DNA of 64,000 bases from Paraglaciecola arctica BSs20135 (GCF_000314995.1 NZ_BAEO01000002.1:1-64000), one strand, 5' to 3'. Counted from the first letter of the stretch, positions 25,377-35,700 are shown. A program made the numbers and translations. The notes: generated from the sequence alone by a model not told the origin.

Positions 25377-27536
25377 TTACTCAAACATATATTTAAAATT
25401 AACACCGTAAGTAATTGGCTCACCATAGGTTACGCGGCGAGCCCCTAGCAAATTAAGATTGGTGTTACGTAAGTACTCATCATCAGCAATATTTTTCACC
25501 CATGCAGATAGTTGCCAATCTGCATTTTTACTTAGGTAAGTAATACGTGCATTAGCTGTTTTAAACGAATCTATTTCATCTGCCTCGCTGTTATTTGGGG
25601 TAGTGTATTGAGAGCTTGCATAGCTGTAATCAATGTTAATCGTTAACTCTCCGGTTGTTATTGGTACAAAGTATTCAGCACCGAAATAACCTTTAAAGTC
25701 TGGAGCGAATGTAAACTTATTACCTGAGTAGTCCTCATCACCTTGACTTAAAAACGTGTCATATCCAGTTTCTAAAAAAGTGGTATTTAAGGTAAAGGTT
25801 AGGTTGTCAGTTGCAATCCATACTGTTTCAAGTTCAAGACCAGAGGTGTGCGCTTCACCTGCATTTGTCAGTTGTACAGCAGGGTTTCCACTGGCATTAA
25901 AGGCCCGCTGAAATACTTGAAAGTTATCAATATCAGAGTAGAACACTGACGCATTCACTTTTAAGGTGTAATCGAGCATCATTGACTTAATACCAAATTC
26001 GGCATTGTTCATCGATTCAGTATCATAGGCAAAAAAATCTAAACCGTTAGTCATGAAGTCAGTATTCCAGCCACCACTTTTATAAGCACGTGATACTTTA
26101 CCGTATACCATTACATCGTTAGTGGCGAAGTAGTTAAGCCCAACTGTAGGTGACCAATTAGAGTCACTGAAATCATCTTTAAATACAGCATAATCAATTG
26201 CACCTAATGCGCCGCCAGGTAAATTTGCTGGTACATTAGGATCATTTGCAACGTTGTTTTGCTGCCAATTGACATTTTTTTCTTCATTGGTAAATCGTAA
26301 GCCAGCTGTTAGTTCCCAAAGTTCGTTAAAACGATAGTTTCCATGAACATATGCAGCGGTAGACGTATCATCGAGCGTAGTAGGGACTATGATTCTTCCG
26401 GCTACCGGGCCAACGAGATCTGCTCCAAGTTCGACATAACGATCACTTGATAAATTACTGTCAAAGTAATAAACACCAGCTACCCAGTCGTAAACATCAT
26501 TTTTTGGCGAGACTAATCTAAATTCTTGAGAGAGTTGCTCTGAATCTTCGTTAAATAAAACGCTTACTAGGTTTGCCCCACTATAATCATCATCACCCAT
26601 TGTCGCAAATGAGGCTTCTCGGTAGGCCGATATCGAAGTGAAAAGATAGTCATTGCCTAAATCGTAATTGACAGTTAAGGCCGAACCCCAGCTATCACTA
26701 TCGTCCTCTGTATTGAAATTAGCTGCAACATTAAACGCATCAGAACTTTCTGCTTGCGCTAGGGGCACTGCGCTGTGTTTGTCAGTCCAGTCAGCGGATA
26801 AGATAAATTCTAGTTTATCTGATGCGACATAACGTAGTTGTCCACGAGACGCCGAAGTATCCCAGTCTCCCGTGTTATTTTCTAAAAATGTATTCTTATA
26901 ATAGCCATCGGATGATTGATAAGAGCCTGAAATAGAGCCAAATAAGTTATTTGCCAGTTCACCAGAAACAAAAGCTGCAGTTTTGTAAGTTCCGTGATTG
27001 CCGGCTTCTACACTTACCTCACCTTCGAAGAATTCTGAAGGGCTACGAGTATTTAAACTTATCGCACCAGCAACTGTATTTTTACCAAACAGTGTTCCTT
27101 GCGGGCCACGCAAAACTTCTACACTTTCTAAGCCTAAAAGCGGCACATCGGCACTGTAAGAGCGCCCTTGAAATACACCATCGATGTATATGCCCATTCG
27201 AGAGTCGATGCCAGGATTACGTGCAAAATCAACTAAGCCACGAATACCCATTTGTTGTTGGCTACCCTTACCTAACCCCCCTAATTCAATAGAAGGACTC
27301 GATTGGTTTAAATCAGTTAATGTATCTGCACCAAGCTTTTCCATCATATCAGCAGTAAATGCTTGGGTAGAAATAGGTACTTTTTGCATGTTTTGTACAC
27401 GTTTTTGCGATGTTACTTGAATCACTTCAATTTGGCTGCCTTCTTTTTTACCTGAAGTATCTTGCGCTAATAATTGTCCTGAACAAAACAAGGCGCTAGT
27501 AACCGCCAAGCCTAATTTACACTTATAAAATTTCAT
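25377..27536 (-). CDS. TonB-dependent outer-membrane receptor
   Basis: A 719-residue receptor from the ATG at 27536, which has AGAGGA upstream; a longer start at 27578 would place the signal peptide internally and is rejected. Signal peptide 1-24 (GQLLAQ), TonB box IEVIQVTSQ near residues 35-44, plug domain (about 50-165, with VEVLRGPQGTLFGKNTVAGAI), and a 22-strand beta-barrel ending in VNFKYMFE with the terminal Phe-rich strand. The substrate is not readable. The barrel type is that of carbohydrate or siderophore receptors in general, but the adjacent oxidase operon and regulators suggest uptake of acylated or peptide-linked amino acids. Confidence 0.93.
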   Translation of the reverse strand: MKFYKCKLGLAVTSALFCSGQLLAQDTSGKKEGSQIEVIQVTSQKRVQNMQKVPISTQAFTADMMEKLGADTLTDLNQSSPSIELGGLGKGSQQQMGIRGLVDFARNPGIDSRMGIYIDGVFQGRSYSADVPLLGLESVEVLRGPQGTLFGKNTVAGAISLNTRSPSEFFEGEVSVEAGNHGTYKTAAFVSGELANNLFGSISGSYQSSDGYYKNTFLENNTGDWDTSASRGQLRYVASDKLEFILSADWTDKHSAVPLAQAESSDAFNVAANFNTEDDSDSWGSALTVNYDLGNDYLFTSISAYREASFATMGDDDYSGANLVSVLFNEDSEQLSQEFRLVSPKNDVYDWVAGVYYFDSNLSSDRYVELGADLVGPVAGRIIVPTTLDDTSTAAYVHGNYRFNELWELTAGLRFTNEEKNVNWQQNNVANDPNVPANLPGGALGAIDYAVFKDDFSDSNWSPTVGLNYFATNDVMVYGKVSRAYKSGGWNTDFMTNGLDFFAYDTESMNNAEFGIKSMMLDYTLKVNASVFYSDIDNFQVFQRAFNASGNPAVQLTNAGEAHTSGLELETVWIATDNLTFTLNTTFLETGYDTFLSQGDEDYSGNKFTFAPDFKGYFGAEYFVPITTGELTINIDYSYASSQYTTPNNSEADEIDSFKTANARITYLSKNADWQLSAWVKNIADDEYLRNTNLNLLGARRVTYGEPITYGVNFKYMFE

Positions 27537-27648
27537 GTATTCCTCTCGTGATAATTTGGGTGAGCGTTCAATTAACAAATGACTTAGCCATGCAAAGACA
27601 TACTTTGTTCAGACTAATTGATTGAAGATATTCACCCTACAGAATTTG

Positions 27649-27677
27649 TTGACTAGACAACGATACTTCACTAATCT
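27649..27677 (+). promoter_or_regulatory. candidate promoter of the AraC gene
   Basis: TTGACT at 27649-27654 and TAATCT at 27672-27677 with a 17-bp spacer. The -35 box overlaps a TTGT/ACAA inverted repeat. A start near 27684 would give a leader of about 140 bases that contains the short frame at 27738. Confidence 0.45.
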
Positions 27678-27737
27678 TAGTTTTGAAATGACATTTAAAT
27701 ACAAAAAACTGACATATTGCGAAACTTAGGTGAGTTT

Positions 27738-27812
27738 GTGAGCAATTTAGAACAAATACATATAGAAAAAATAGGCTCTCTATCTAACGAAGATATTAGC
27801 GACTTAAAATAA
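27738..27812 (+). CDS. possible 24-residue leader peptide
   Basis: A short frame beginning with GTG at 27738, with AGGTGA (27728-27733) at 4 bases spacing. Its TAA stop (27810-27812) runs directly into AAAGGAG, the ribosome-binding site of the AraC gene at 27826. The peptide is acidic with no membrane segment. The good ribosome-binding site and stop-to-site overlap suggest translational coupling with the regulator, but chance cannot be excluded. Confidence 0.35.
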   Translation: MSNLEQIHIEKIGSLSNEDISDLK

Positions 27813-27825
27813 AGGAGAACCTAAA

Positions 27826-28863
27826 ATGCCCACTAAATGGTTAAGAGCTTCCTTACTAAGTGGGATTGATAAAATACTGCTTGAACAATTTTCTTTATCT
27901 ATTTCACTATTAGAGAACGAAATAAATTTTGATTTCAATTTATTGAAAGATCCTGACTATAAGCTCCCCTTAACGACAGCTCTAAAAGTACTCGATGATT
28001 GTGCAAAGTATACAGGCTGTCAGTATTTTGGTGCATTACTGGCAAATGAACAAAACAATGACCATTTAAGTTTAATGTACTCATTAGCTAAGTCATGTAA
28101 TTCATTTGATGACGCATTATCAGTAGTTTTTGAGCAAAGGCTAAAAAGAACCAATGGATTTGAATGGCAACCTTCTAAAGATGAATTTAATGCCTATATT
28201 AAGTCACATATAGATGATATTTCGGGCATTGATACTACACAAGCCACTCTGTTTGGTATTATCAGGTTGTTTAAGTTTTTTAAAAATATCACTAAAAATA
28301 AATGGTGTCCGTCACAAATTTATTTTACTTTCCCCGCGCCTAACAATATCAAGTATCTTAAGAAAATACTGGGTGCAGACATCTATTTTAATATGAAATT
28401 CAATGGTTTTATCTTCCCAATTAAACAGTTGTCCCTTGAAATGAGTGGCCAGAACAGCAAGCTAAATACTGCGCTCAAGGATTTTTTAACCTTAACAGGT
28501 AAATCTTCTAATACGAATAAATTAACTCAAATTAAGCTATCCATTAGAAGTTTACTCATTTTAAATCAACGATGTACCTTAACTGATATCGCCGAAAGCC
28601 AACATCAAACCACAAGAGCGATTCAGTATTACTTAAAAAAGCATCAGCTGACTTATCAAAATCTACTTGATGGTGTTAGATACAATATAGCCAGAGATAT
28701 GCTGATTGAAACAGAGAATTCAATCTATAAAATATCTTCTTTGATTGGCTTTACTGATAGTACGGTTTTTACCCGCAGTTTTAAAAAACATGTTGGATTG
28801 TCTCCTACCAAATACAGACAGGAGTATCAGGATCTAAAACTTGGAAATAACTATATGCTCTAG
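27826..28863 (+). CDS. AraC family transcriptional regulator (Arabinose_bd type)
   Basis: A 345-residue regulator in the OruR/ArgR-like group: an N-terminal ligand-sensing domain of the Arabinose_bd type (about 15-200) and a C-terminal AraC double helix-turn-helix (about 240-340) with CTLTDIAESQHQTTRAIQYYLKK-type first helix pair (shown in two parts: CTLTDIAESQ, TTRAIQYYLK) and FTDSTVFTRSFKKHVGLSPT. AAAGGAG lies 9 bases before the ATG. It is divergent from the receptor gene, 289 bases away. A regulator of this group next to amino-acid catabolic genes often activates them with a catabolite as ligand; that is inferred here. Confidence 0.88.
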   Translation: MPTKWLRASLLSGIDKILLEQFSLSISLLENEINFDFNLLKDPDYKLPLTTALKVLDDCAKYTGCQYFGALLANEQNNDHLSLMYSLAKSCNSFDDALSVVFEQRLKRTNGFEWQPSKDEFNAYIKSHIDDISGIDTTQATLFGIIRLFKFFKNITKNKWCPSQIYFTFPAPNNIKYLKKILGADIYFNMKFNGFIFPIKQLSLEMSGQNSKLNTALKDFLTLTGKSSNTNKLTQIKLSIRSLLILNQRCTLTDIAESQHQTTRAIQYYLKKHQLTYQNLLDGVRYNIARDMLIETENSIYKISSLIGFTDSTVFTRSFKKHVGLSPTKYRQEYQDLKLGNNYML

Positions 28864-29018
28864 TGTTTAATCGCTGAATATATTCAAGTTACAACTAGTC
28901 CCCAGAGACGGCTTTATGTCCTTTTGTTTCTCTACTAATAAAAATGTTATTCTAGATAGGCTAGGGTTAACAACAGTCAATCGCCAAAATTCAGTCCGTA
29001 AAAGGAGTTATCGATATA

Positions 29019-29537
29019 ATGAGTGATGTGAAAATATTATCAGCAGCGCCAATACCTAAAAAAAGCAAAACTTATGTCACCGAAGATATGCCTACTGCGG
29101 TACATATCAGTTATCAAGTTACTGTTGTTTCAAATTTGATGGCATTTGGAAGTAGCCCTAAAAATGTTGAACAATTTGGTATTAATTTACGAGAATGGCG
29201 AGTAGTTGGGGCTCTAGGGAAAATGGGACCATTAACGGCTAAAAAGTTGGTCGATCTTATTCGTCAAGATAAGGCTAATATTAGTCGAGCTATAACAGAG
29301 CTATCTGCTAAAAATTATATTATTAAAATGCCTAATAATGCACATAAAAAAAGCCCTTTTATATGGTTAACTACAGAAGGACTGGCCTTGTATGACACTA
29401 TTTATCCAACATTTACTCAACAAGCTGAAATGTTTGCCTCTGTGCTTTGTGAACAAGAACAAAGGCTGTTGTGCCAACTATTAGATAGACTAAAAGACAA
29501 CACCGAAAAAGTACGCAAGGAACAAGAGTTAGATTAA
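29019..29537 (+). CDS. MarR family transcriptional regulator
   Basis: A 172-residue winged-helix repressor-like protein. The recognition part has LTAKKLVDLIRQDKANISRAITEL (helix 3-4 region), followed by the wing KNYIIKMPNNAHKKSPFIWLTTEG, typical of MarR proteins. The first 30 residues are an extension not usual in the family. AGGAG precedes the ATG by about 10 bases. It lies downstream of the AraC gene in the same direction, 155 bases away, and may be a second regulator of the amino-acid island, possibly sensing an aromatic or acidic ligand; no operator was identified. Confidence 0.88.
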   Translation: MSDVKILSAAPIPKKSKTYVTEDMPTAVHISYQVTVVSNLMAFGSSPKNVEQFGINLREWRVVGALGKMGPLTAKKLVDLIRQDKANISRAITELSAKNYIIKMPNNAHKKSPFIWLTTEGLALYDTIYPTFTQQAEMFASVLCEQEQRLLCQLLDRLKDNTEKVRKEQELD

Positions 29538-29918
29538 GAAATAAATTTTCATCCTGTAAAACTAAACCTAGCCCTCTTGCTTGAGCAGTTAAAGGGATAT
29601 GAATTGCACAAGCATACGAACTAAACGAATAATTTTGCCTCTTTGATAACTACAGTTGTACAACAAAATGATAGGCTCCTTTGCTTAACTCAAAAATAAT
29701 TAGCAATTTTTTGTCAACTATCTTTACAACTTTCTAACCACAAGATCACAATTTTGGTCTACCTTATTGAATTATAGTATTAAAAAATTGTTGGCTTAGT
29801 TTTTGATTATCTTTTAGAGTGCGGCTATGTAAATGCGTTAAGCATTTTACTTATATTTGCAAGCCTGTCGCGATATGTGTCAGGGTGTTTTTAGCGTATT
29901 ACTGGTTAAGATGTACAG
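29538..29918. other. noncoding gap, 381 bases
   Basis: No gene was found. The stretch is AT-rich. It contains an imperfect hairpin, GTAAATGC/GCATTTTAC, at about 29829-29855, and a weak CCTG/CAGG hairpin followed by GTGTTTTT near 29865-29895, which might be a terminator or attenuator just ahead of the small protein gene. No -35/-10 pair stood out. Confidence 0.4.
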
Positions 29919-30101
29919 ATGTCTTGTTTAACTCGAAAATTGCAGCAGAAACTCACGCGTTACGTACAGAAAAACAGCTCTCGTTTTTTGTCTAATGATC
30001 CTGAATATATTCATGAAGAATTGGTTAATAAGGGGGTGTGTCCCTCGGATGTGACCACTGACCAGATTATAATCATATTAAAAGAAGCAAAGGTTAGTTA
30101 A
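29919..30101 (+). CDS. small hypothetical protein, 60 residues
   Basis: A short gene of unrecognised family. The predicted protein is basic in its first 22 residues (RKLQQKLTRYVQKNSSR) and acidic later, with two cysteines and a C-terminal helix-forming segment DQIIIILKEAKV. There is no membrane span or signal peptide. The start ATG has only a modest upstream AAGATG. It ends 46 bases from the convergent HD-GYP gene. The coding status is likely but not certain; a regulatory or DNA-binding role would be speculation. Confidence 0.5.
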   Translation: MSCLTRKLQQKLTRYVQKNSSRFLSNDPEYIHEELVNKGVCPSDVTTDQIIIILKEAKVS

Positions 30102-30147
30102 AAAGTTTTGCGGAACTTTAAGTTCTTTTGCTTTTTCCAGATTGGTA

Positions 30148-31335
30148 TTAGACCACTATTGATTCATTAAAGTACTTATTGAAATCAAGCTTGAAGTCGC
30201 TTGCGATCACCGCATCTACAATTTTTACGCCATTACTGATTGTAGCTAAGTCCAATTCCTTGGGCTCCAAGTAATGATTACTTCGAATCGAATAAAATAC
30301 TTTAACAACGGGTTTAGTGGCATGCACAGGATGTTGCTTGAGTACCATGGCAATTTTTTCGTTACTGAGTTTGACTAAACTGCCGACAGGGAAAATACCG
30401 ATACATTGCACAAATTGTTTTACTAATCCCTCGTCATATTTTTCAGGTGCATCTTGTAATAAAATTTGTAACGCTTTTTTAGATGACATACCCACCTTGT
30501 AACATCTGTCAGCGGTTATTGCATCATAGGTATCGACTATGGCAATCATCCGACCAAATTGGGTGATTTCGGCGCCACGTAAACCTTCTGGGTAACCATA
30601 ACCATCTAACCTTTCGTGATGTTGGCCAATTGTTTCAACAATTGGTTCGGGAATGCCCATTTCTATTAGCACTTTAGTGCCGTAATACACATGATCCTTC
30701 ATTATGGTCATTTCTTGATCATTCAAACGTCCGGGTTTATGCAATATGTCATCAGGAATTTTAATCTTTCCAATGTCGTGCAAAAATCCTGACAGAGCCA
30801 ATTCTTGTATTTGTTCTTCAGCCAAGCCTACATAGGTACCAAAATTCGCTAGTAAAATAGCCACATTTAATGAGTGTTCTAAAAGGTAAGTGTCCTTTTC
30901 TCGTATTTTTGTCATGCACATTAAGGCATTTGGGTTACGATCTATAGAGGATACAAGATTGTTAGTGAATGCTTCTGGGATGGCAATGTCTACAGGCAAG
31001 TTTTTACCTACACTCTCCAACATTGTTTTTTGTATATATTTCCCTTTAGTATGAAGTTTGCTTGCCACTTCAAGTTCTGATTCAAAAGAGACTTTATGGG
31101 GAGTCTCAGGCACTGCAGCAGGAACTTCTGGTTCTTCCTGTTCAACAACTTTGGGTTTGAGTTGTTTGCTCATATCAACTACAACTGACAAAATTCCTTT
31201 CTTTTTTAGTAGCGTTATGGCGGCAGCAGAAGTGACTCTACCTCGACTGGTTATCCTAAATGTGCCTTGTTGTTTTGCTATAGAGTCAACGAACATGCCT
31301 TCTTCGACATCGTCTATATCAATGGTTTTTAACAC
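30148..31335 (-). CDS. HD-GYP domain protein (cyclic-di-GMP phosphodiesterase)
   Basis: A 395-residue protein. Residues 1-120 form a DUF3391-type N-terminal domain (LKTIDIDDVEEGMFVDSI at the start), followed by an HD-GYP domain (about 140-330). The metal-binding His154 (LLEHSLN), His186-Asp187 (FLHDIGK), a His in the MKDHVYYG segment, and HHERLDGYGYPEG at 239-251 with the GYP triplet are complete, so it should hydrolyse c-di-GMP to GMP. It lacks a receiver domain and membrane segment; the signal is probably sensed by the DUF3391 part. It stands alone. Confidence 0.92.
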   Translation of the reverse strand: MLKTIDIDDVEEGMFVDSIAKQQGTFRITSRGRVTSAAAITLLKKKGILSVVVDMSKQLKPKVVEQEEPEVPAAVPETPHKVSFESELEVASKLHTKGKYIQKTMLESVGKNLPVDIAIPEAFTNNLVSSIDRNPNALMCMTKIREKDTYLLEHSLNVAILLANFGTYVGLAEEQIQELALSGFLHDIGKIKIPDDILHKPGRLNDQEMTIMKDHVYYGTKVLIEMGIPEPIVETIGQHHERLDGYGYPEGLRGAEITQFGRMIAIVDTYDAITADRCYKVGMSSKKALQILLQDAPEKYDEGLVKQFVQCIGIFPVGSLVKLSNEKIAMVLKQHPVHATKPVVKVFYSIRSNHYLEPKELDLATISNGVKIVDAVIASDFKLDFNKYFNESIVV

Positions 31336-31427
31336 AGCTCAAATCCCAACTAAGTATATTTAACAGCAGAAATTTAAAATATACGATTTACCTATTAAGA
31401 GCAAGATTAACTATTCTGTAAACTAGG

Positions 31428-31772
31428 CTAATACTCTAATTTCCAAAGCATTTCTGCCAAATCGGGCTGCCATTGAAAAATACTAAGTTTAACTCGGTTG
31501 TTAAAAACGGCGACGTCTTCTTGTTGTAATAAACCACTTTGTTTTTGTGATTGTTCAGAACCTGTGGGAAATGCAATTTGTCCATTTGAACGCAAAACTC
31601 TATGCCAAGGTACTTCCATATCTTTTGGCACAAAACCTAATGATTTACCCACTAGCCTAGCTCGCCCTGGCAACCCAGCAAGATCAGCAATTTGGCCATA
31701 ACTTGCCACTTTACCCAAAGGAATGAGCTGCACAGTTCGCCAAATTTTGGCGTATTGAGGATGTTCAGACAT
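31428..31772 (-). CDS. atl: alkyltransferase-like protein (Atl)
   Basis: A 114-residue protein with only the DNA-binding domain of O6-alkylguanine alkyltransferases. The PCHRV active-site sequence is replaced by PWHRV (residues 55-59, Trp56), as in E. coli YbaZ and fission yeast Atl1. It therefore cannot remove the alkyl group; known members bind O6-alkylguanine, flip the base, and hand the lesion to nucleotide excision repair. The helix-turn-helix block (YGQIADLAGLPGRARLVGKSL) lies at residues 25-45. No adjacent DNA repair gene is present. Confidence 0.9.
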   Translation of the reverse strand: MSEHPQYAKIWRTVQLIPLGKVASYGQIADLAGLPGRARLVGKSLGFVPKDMEVPWHRVLRSNGQIAFPTGSEQSQKQSGLLQQEDVAVFNNRVKLSIFQWQPDLAEMLWKLEY

Positions 31773-32053
31773 AGCAATAAATCAACTTGTTACTACAAAA
31801 GGATATTGGACTTGAATTTGCTCTAAATCGAGTTGTTTAGTTTGTTGATTTGGCATCTAGTTAACTTTGCTATTAAATGACATGAGATAAACCTAAGATA
31901 TGTAAACCGTTAGTTAATTTAGTCAAACAGTTTCCGGTGAGCATATAATATTAGTAAGAGGCAGTCGATAATTAGCACATTGACTACCAAATTTAACAAG
32001 CCTGCTCAAAAATACTAAGCATAAGTTGCAATGGGTCTAAAAAATTCGCAGAT
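31773..32053. promoter_or_regulatory. divergent promoter region of atl and the DTW-domain gene
   Basis: A 281-base gap with no gene seen. A -10 box TATAAT is present at 31944-31949 on the plus strand, but no good -35 lies 16-18 bp upstream of it. The putative start would be about 100 bases before the DTW-domain gene. Confidence 0.35.
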
Positions 32054-32680
32054 ATGACAACTTTAAAAACCAACAAAAGACAGATATGTGCCAGCTGTAA
32101 CTACCCGCAGAGAACCTGTCTATGTCCGTGGATACATCCCATCACATCACCACTCAATATCATTATTTTACAACATCCTAAAGAAGCAAAACACGCAAAA
32201 AACACAGTTAAGTTGTTAACGTTAGGATTAAAGAATATATCAGTTTTGCAAGGTGAAACACCTGCAGACTGGGAAGAGTTAGCAAAAATGGTGACTGAGA
32301 AACCGCAAAATTATTGTTTATTTTATCCTCACCAACAAAGCATCTCGGTTGAATCGATTTCTTCGCCACAACAAAAGGAAAAATATTTCCCAACAAATCA
32401 ACAGCTGATATTCATTGATGCATCTTGGCGCAAGGCCTTAAAAATCTGGCATCTCAACCCTTGGTTGCAGCTATGCGACAGCTGGCATTTTGCCAATCCA
32501 CCAGACAACCAATATCGCATTAGGCGTACTACTCAGCAAAGTAGCCTATCAACGCTTGAATCGGTAGCTTATGTGCTTGAGCATACTCACAACATTAATT
32601 GTACGCCACTACATACTCTGTTTTCAAAAATGCAGCAGAAGTGTTTTAATGATAACCGCCGTAATATAATAACCTATTGA
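32054..32680 (+). CDS. DTW-domain tRNA-uridine aminocarboxypropyltransferase
   Basis: A 208-residue member of the DTW family (TapT/TuaA type), which transfers the 3-amino-3-carboxypropyl group from SAM to uridine in tRNA (acp3U). A zinc-binding N-terminus is visible, CASCNYPQRTCLCPW, with four Cys in CxxC..CxC form. The catalytic region is FIDASWRKALKIWHLNPWL near 118-136; here the DTW triplet is replaced by ASW, a known variant. YRIRRTTQQSSLSTLESVAYVLE is the typical C-terminal block. It probably modifies tRNA position 47, but the position is inferred from E. coli TapT. Confidence 0.83.
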   Translation: MTTLKTNKRQICASCNYPQRTCLCPWIHPITSPLNIIILQHPKEAKHAKNTVKLLTLGLKNISVLQGETPADWEELAKMVTEKPQNYCLFYPHQQSISVESISSPQQKEKYFPTNQQLIFIDASWRKALKIWHLNPWLQLCDSWHFANPPDNQYRIRRTTQQSSLSTLESVAYVLEHTHNINCTPLHTLFSKMQQKCFNDNRRNIITY

Positions 32681-32795
32681 AATTTTGTGTTTTTTGGGAA
32701 TTATTGATTAAAGTATAACTGTTTTAGGAAAGTGTATTTATTAGACAACGATAGGCCACGGCGGTCTATATTTTGTAAAGTTAAACACCAAATGT

Positions 32796-35700
32796 GTGGT
32801 ATTAAATTTGAAGCAAATCAAATTATTTATAGGTACGCTAACGCTTTGCTTTTGTTTAGTGATGAGTGCACTAGCTGCACCAACTGAAAAGGATATTGTT
32901 AGCTTTAATTTGAGTAACATTAACAATCAGAATATTAGTAACAATGTCAGCTATTTTTCACTAACGAACAATGCATCTTCGCCCCCCCAAAAACTGAATC
33001 AACTGAGAACTTGGTTAAACACCTTGGATCCGCATCAAACAACCAACACATTTGGTGATAAATATGCTGTAGCTTTTGAAATTTACAACGACACACAACT
33101 AAATGAATGGTTCGTTTATCCTTATGGCTCTGTAGTACAAAGCATAGAAATATTATCCTATAGTAGCAAACCCCTCGCTAGCTCAACTAAAACCGGTCAT
33201 GGTTTAAAAAACCAACAAAATTTTCATTACGGTAGCAAAATCGAAATATTACCCGGTCAGCGTAAAATTTTGCTGATGATGTTTGAAAGTGAATATTTTT
33301 TCGCTCCCATTAAGATTTTGATTAAACCTAATGCGCAAGCTGAGCAGCTATTTCAATTAGAAAACATCATATTGCTTGTAAGCTTAGGCATTTGTTTGGC
33401 GTTGGGTATATATAACCTATTCATTTTTTCTAGCACCCGCAATATCCAATATTTAACCTATGCATTTGCCACTTTGGCTTATGCCCTAGGCTGGGCAGCA
33501 GTATTTGGTGTACCAGAATATGCGGGGCTTGATAGCTCAGAACATTGGTTAATGCCCGCGTACATAATAGGCGCGATTTTTACCTGCTTATTTAACATTC
33601 AATTTTTACACCTAAAAGAATCAGCCCCTAAAACGGCTAAAGCATTAAAAATAACCGCCTTATTGGCAGCAATTTCATTGCCCTTTGCTTTCTATAGCCA
33701 AGGTATAGGTTTATATCTCGCCTCTCTTATTACCTCAGTGGTATGTATTTTGGGTATCTATTCCGGCATTCGCCGCTGGAAGGGAGGTTACTCGCCGGCC
33801 AAATATTTTGTTTTCGCTTTATTGTCAGTCGCCCTGCCGAACATGGTAGGGAATTTGATGAACTTTGGGGTGTTACCTGGGTTAAACGTTAATATTTATT
33901 TGTTGGGGCTAATAGGTAATTGTTTAGACAGTTTGTTGTTAGCATTTGCATTGGCAGCCCAGGTAAGGCTATTAGTGATACAAAATAACGAACTGAACGC
34001 CACACTGGAGCATACGGTGCAACAACGCACCACTGAACTCAGAGAGGCTAATTACCTATTGGAGCAAACCAATAGTGACCTAATCGAGGCAAGTAATGCA
34101 AAAGGTCGGTTTTTAGCTACCATGAGTCACGAAATCCGTACTCCTTTAACTTCTATTATTGGTTATGCCGACGGTATTTTACTGGGTGATATTGATAAAG
34201 CTGAACAAGAACGCGTGACAAAAATTATTGCAGAAAATGGCAATCATTTATTAAGGGTAATTAACGATATTTTGGATATTGGCAAAATTGAAGCCAACAA
34301 ACTCGATTTCGAATCAATACCTACACCTTTGTTTTCAGTGTTGGCACAAATTGAGTCAGTTGTAGGTAAACGAGCCAGAGATAAAGGCTTGGCCTTTCAT
34401 TTGGAATACGAGTTTCCACTACCAGCACAAATTAATACCGATCCAACACGTTTGAAACAAATTTTATTTAACCTAACTAATAATGCTATAAAATTTACCG
34501 AGCAAGGTTATGTGGGTTTGTCGGTAAGTGTGCTCAATAATTTATTACAATTAAAAGTAAAAGATTCCGGAGAGGGCATATCAGCACAGCAACAGGAACT
34601 GTTATTTCAACCCTTCACTCAAGCTGACAGTTCAATCAATAGACGTTTTGGAGGCACGGGACTAGGGCTGAGCATATCTCGGCGACTTGCTAATGGCTTA
34701 GGTGGCGATATTAGTGTTGCTAGTGCTCCACGAAAGGGATCTACTTTTACCTTAAGTATTAACTTAGCTGTAGTGCAAGATTCTCCTTGGATAAATAATG
34801 TAACTGAAATATGGCAGTCGACACCCACTAAATCTGTGCTGCCAGTTACTTTGCCCAATTTTATAGGTAATAAAATATTACTAGCAGACGATCATCCTAA
34901 TAACCGCGAATTAATTTCCATATTATTAAAACGTATGAATATTACCGTCATAGAAGTCGAAAACGGTAAGCAAGTGCTGGAAACTGTTTTTTATCAAAAG
35001 TTTGACTTGATTTTGCTCGATATTCATATGCCACAAATGGATGGCACCGAAGCCCTTAAACAAATTAGAGCAGCGGGTAATCACACTCCAGTAATTGCGC
35101 TAACCGCCAATAACATGAAACATGAAATAGAACATTATATGCGCCTTGGATTTTCTGACCATTTATCCAAACCCATTTCGCGGCAAGACTTTATTAGTAA
35201 ATTATCCCTTTATCTTAGCAAACATGGCGAAATTGATAGCCCCCTTCATCAAGGTGATATGGTGAAGTTGATTAGGGATTATCAACAGGATTTGCGTGAC
35301 CAAGTAGATAATCTAGAGAAGGCCTTAGGACAAGGCGATTTAACTATTATTAGCGAAATTGCTCATAAAATAAGAGGCTCTGCAGGCTCTTTTGGTTTTG
35401 ATATTATTGCTCAAAAGTTTGCCGATATAGAACACTGCGCCTTGCAAGATGATGAAATAGCGGTGACCTATGAGTTACCAAAAGTACTAGCATTAAGCAA
35501 ACAGTGCATTGACTTGCCGGGAGTAGATATTCCACAAGGCATAGTAAAACACCACAATAGTGCCGCACAGTTTTTAGGAGCAATTTGTAATCTCATTAAG
35601 CACTCACAGCAAACGCTTGATGACTTAACCTCTGCACTTAATAACAATGAAATTAACAGCGCCTTAGTACATTTATATAAGTTTTTCCCGTCCAGCTATG

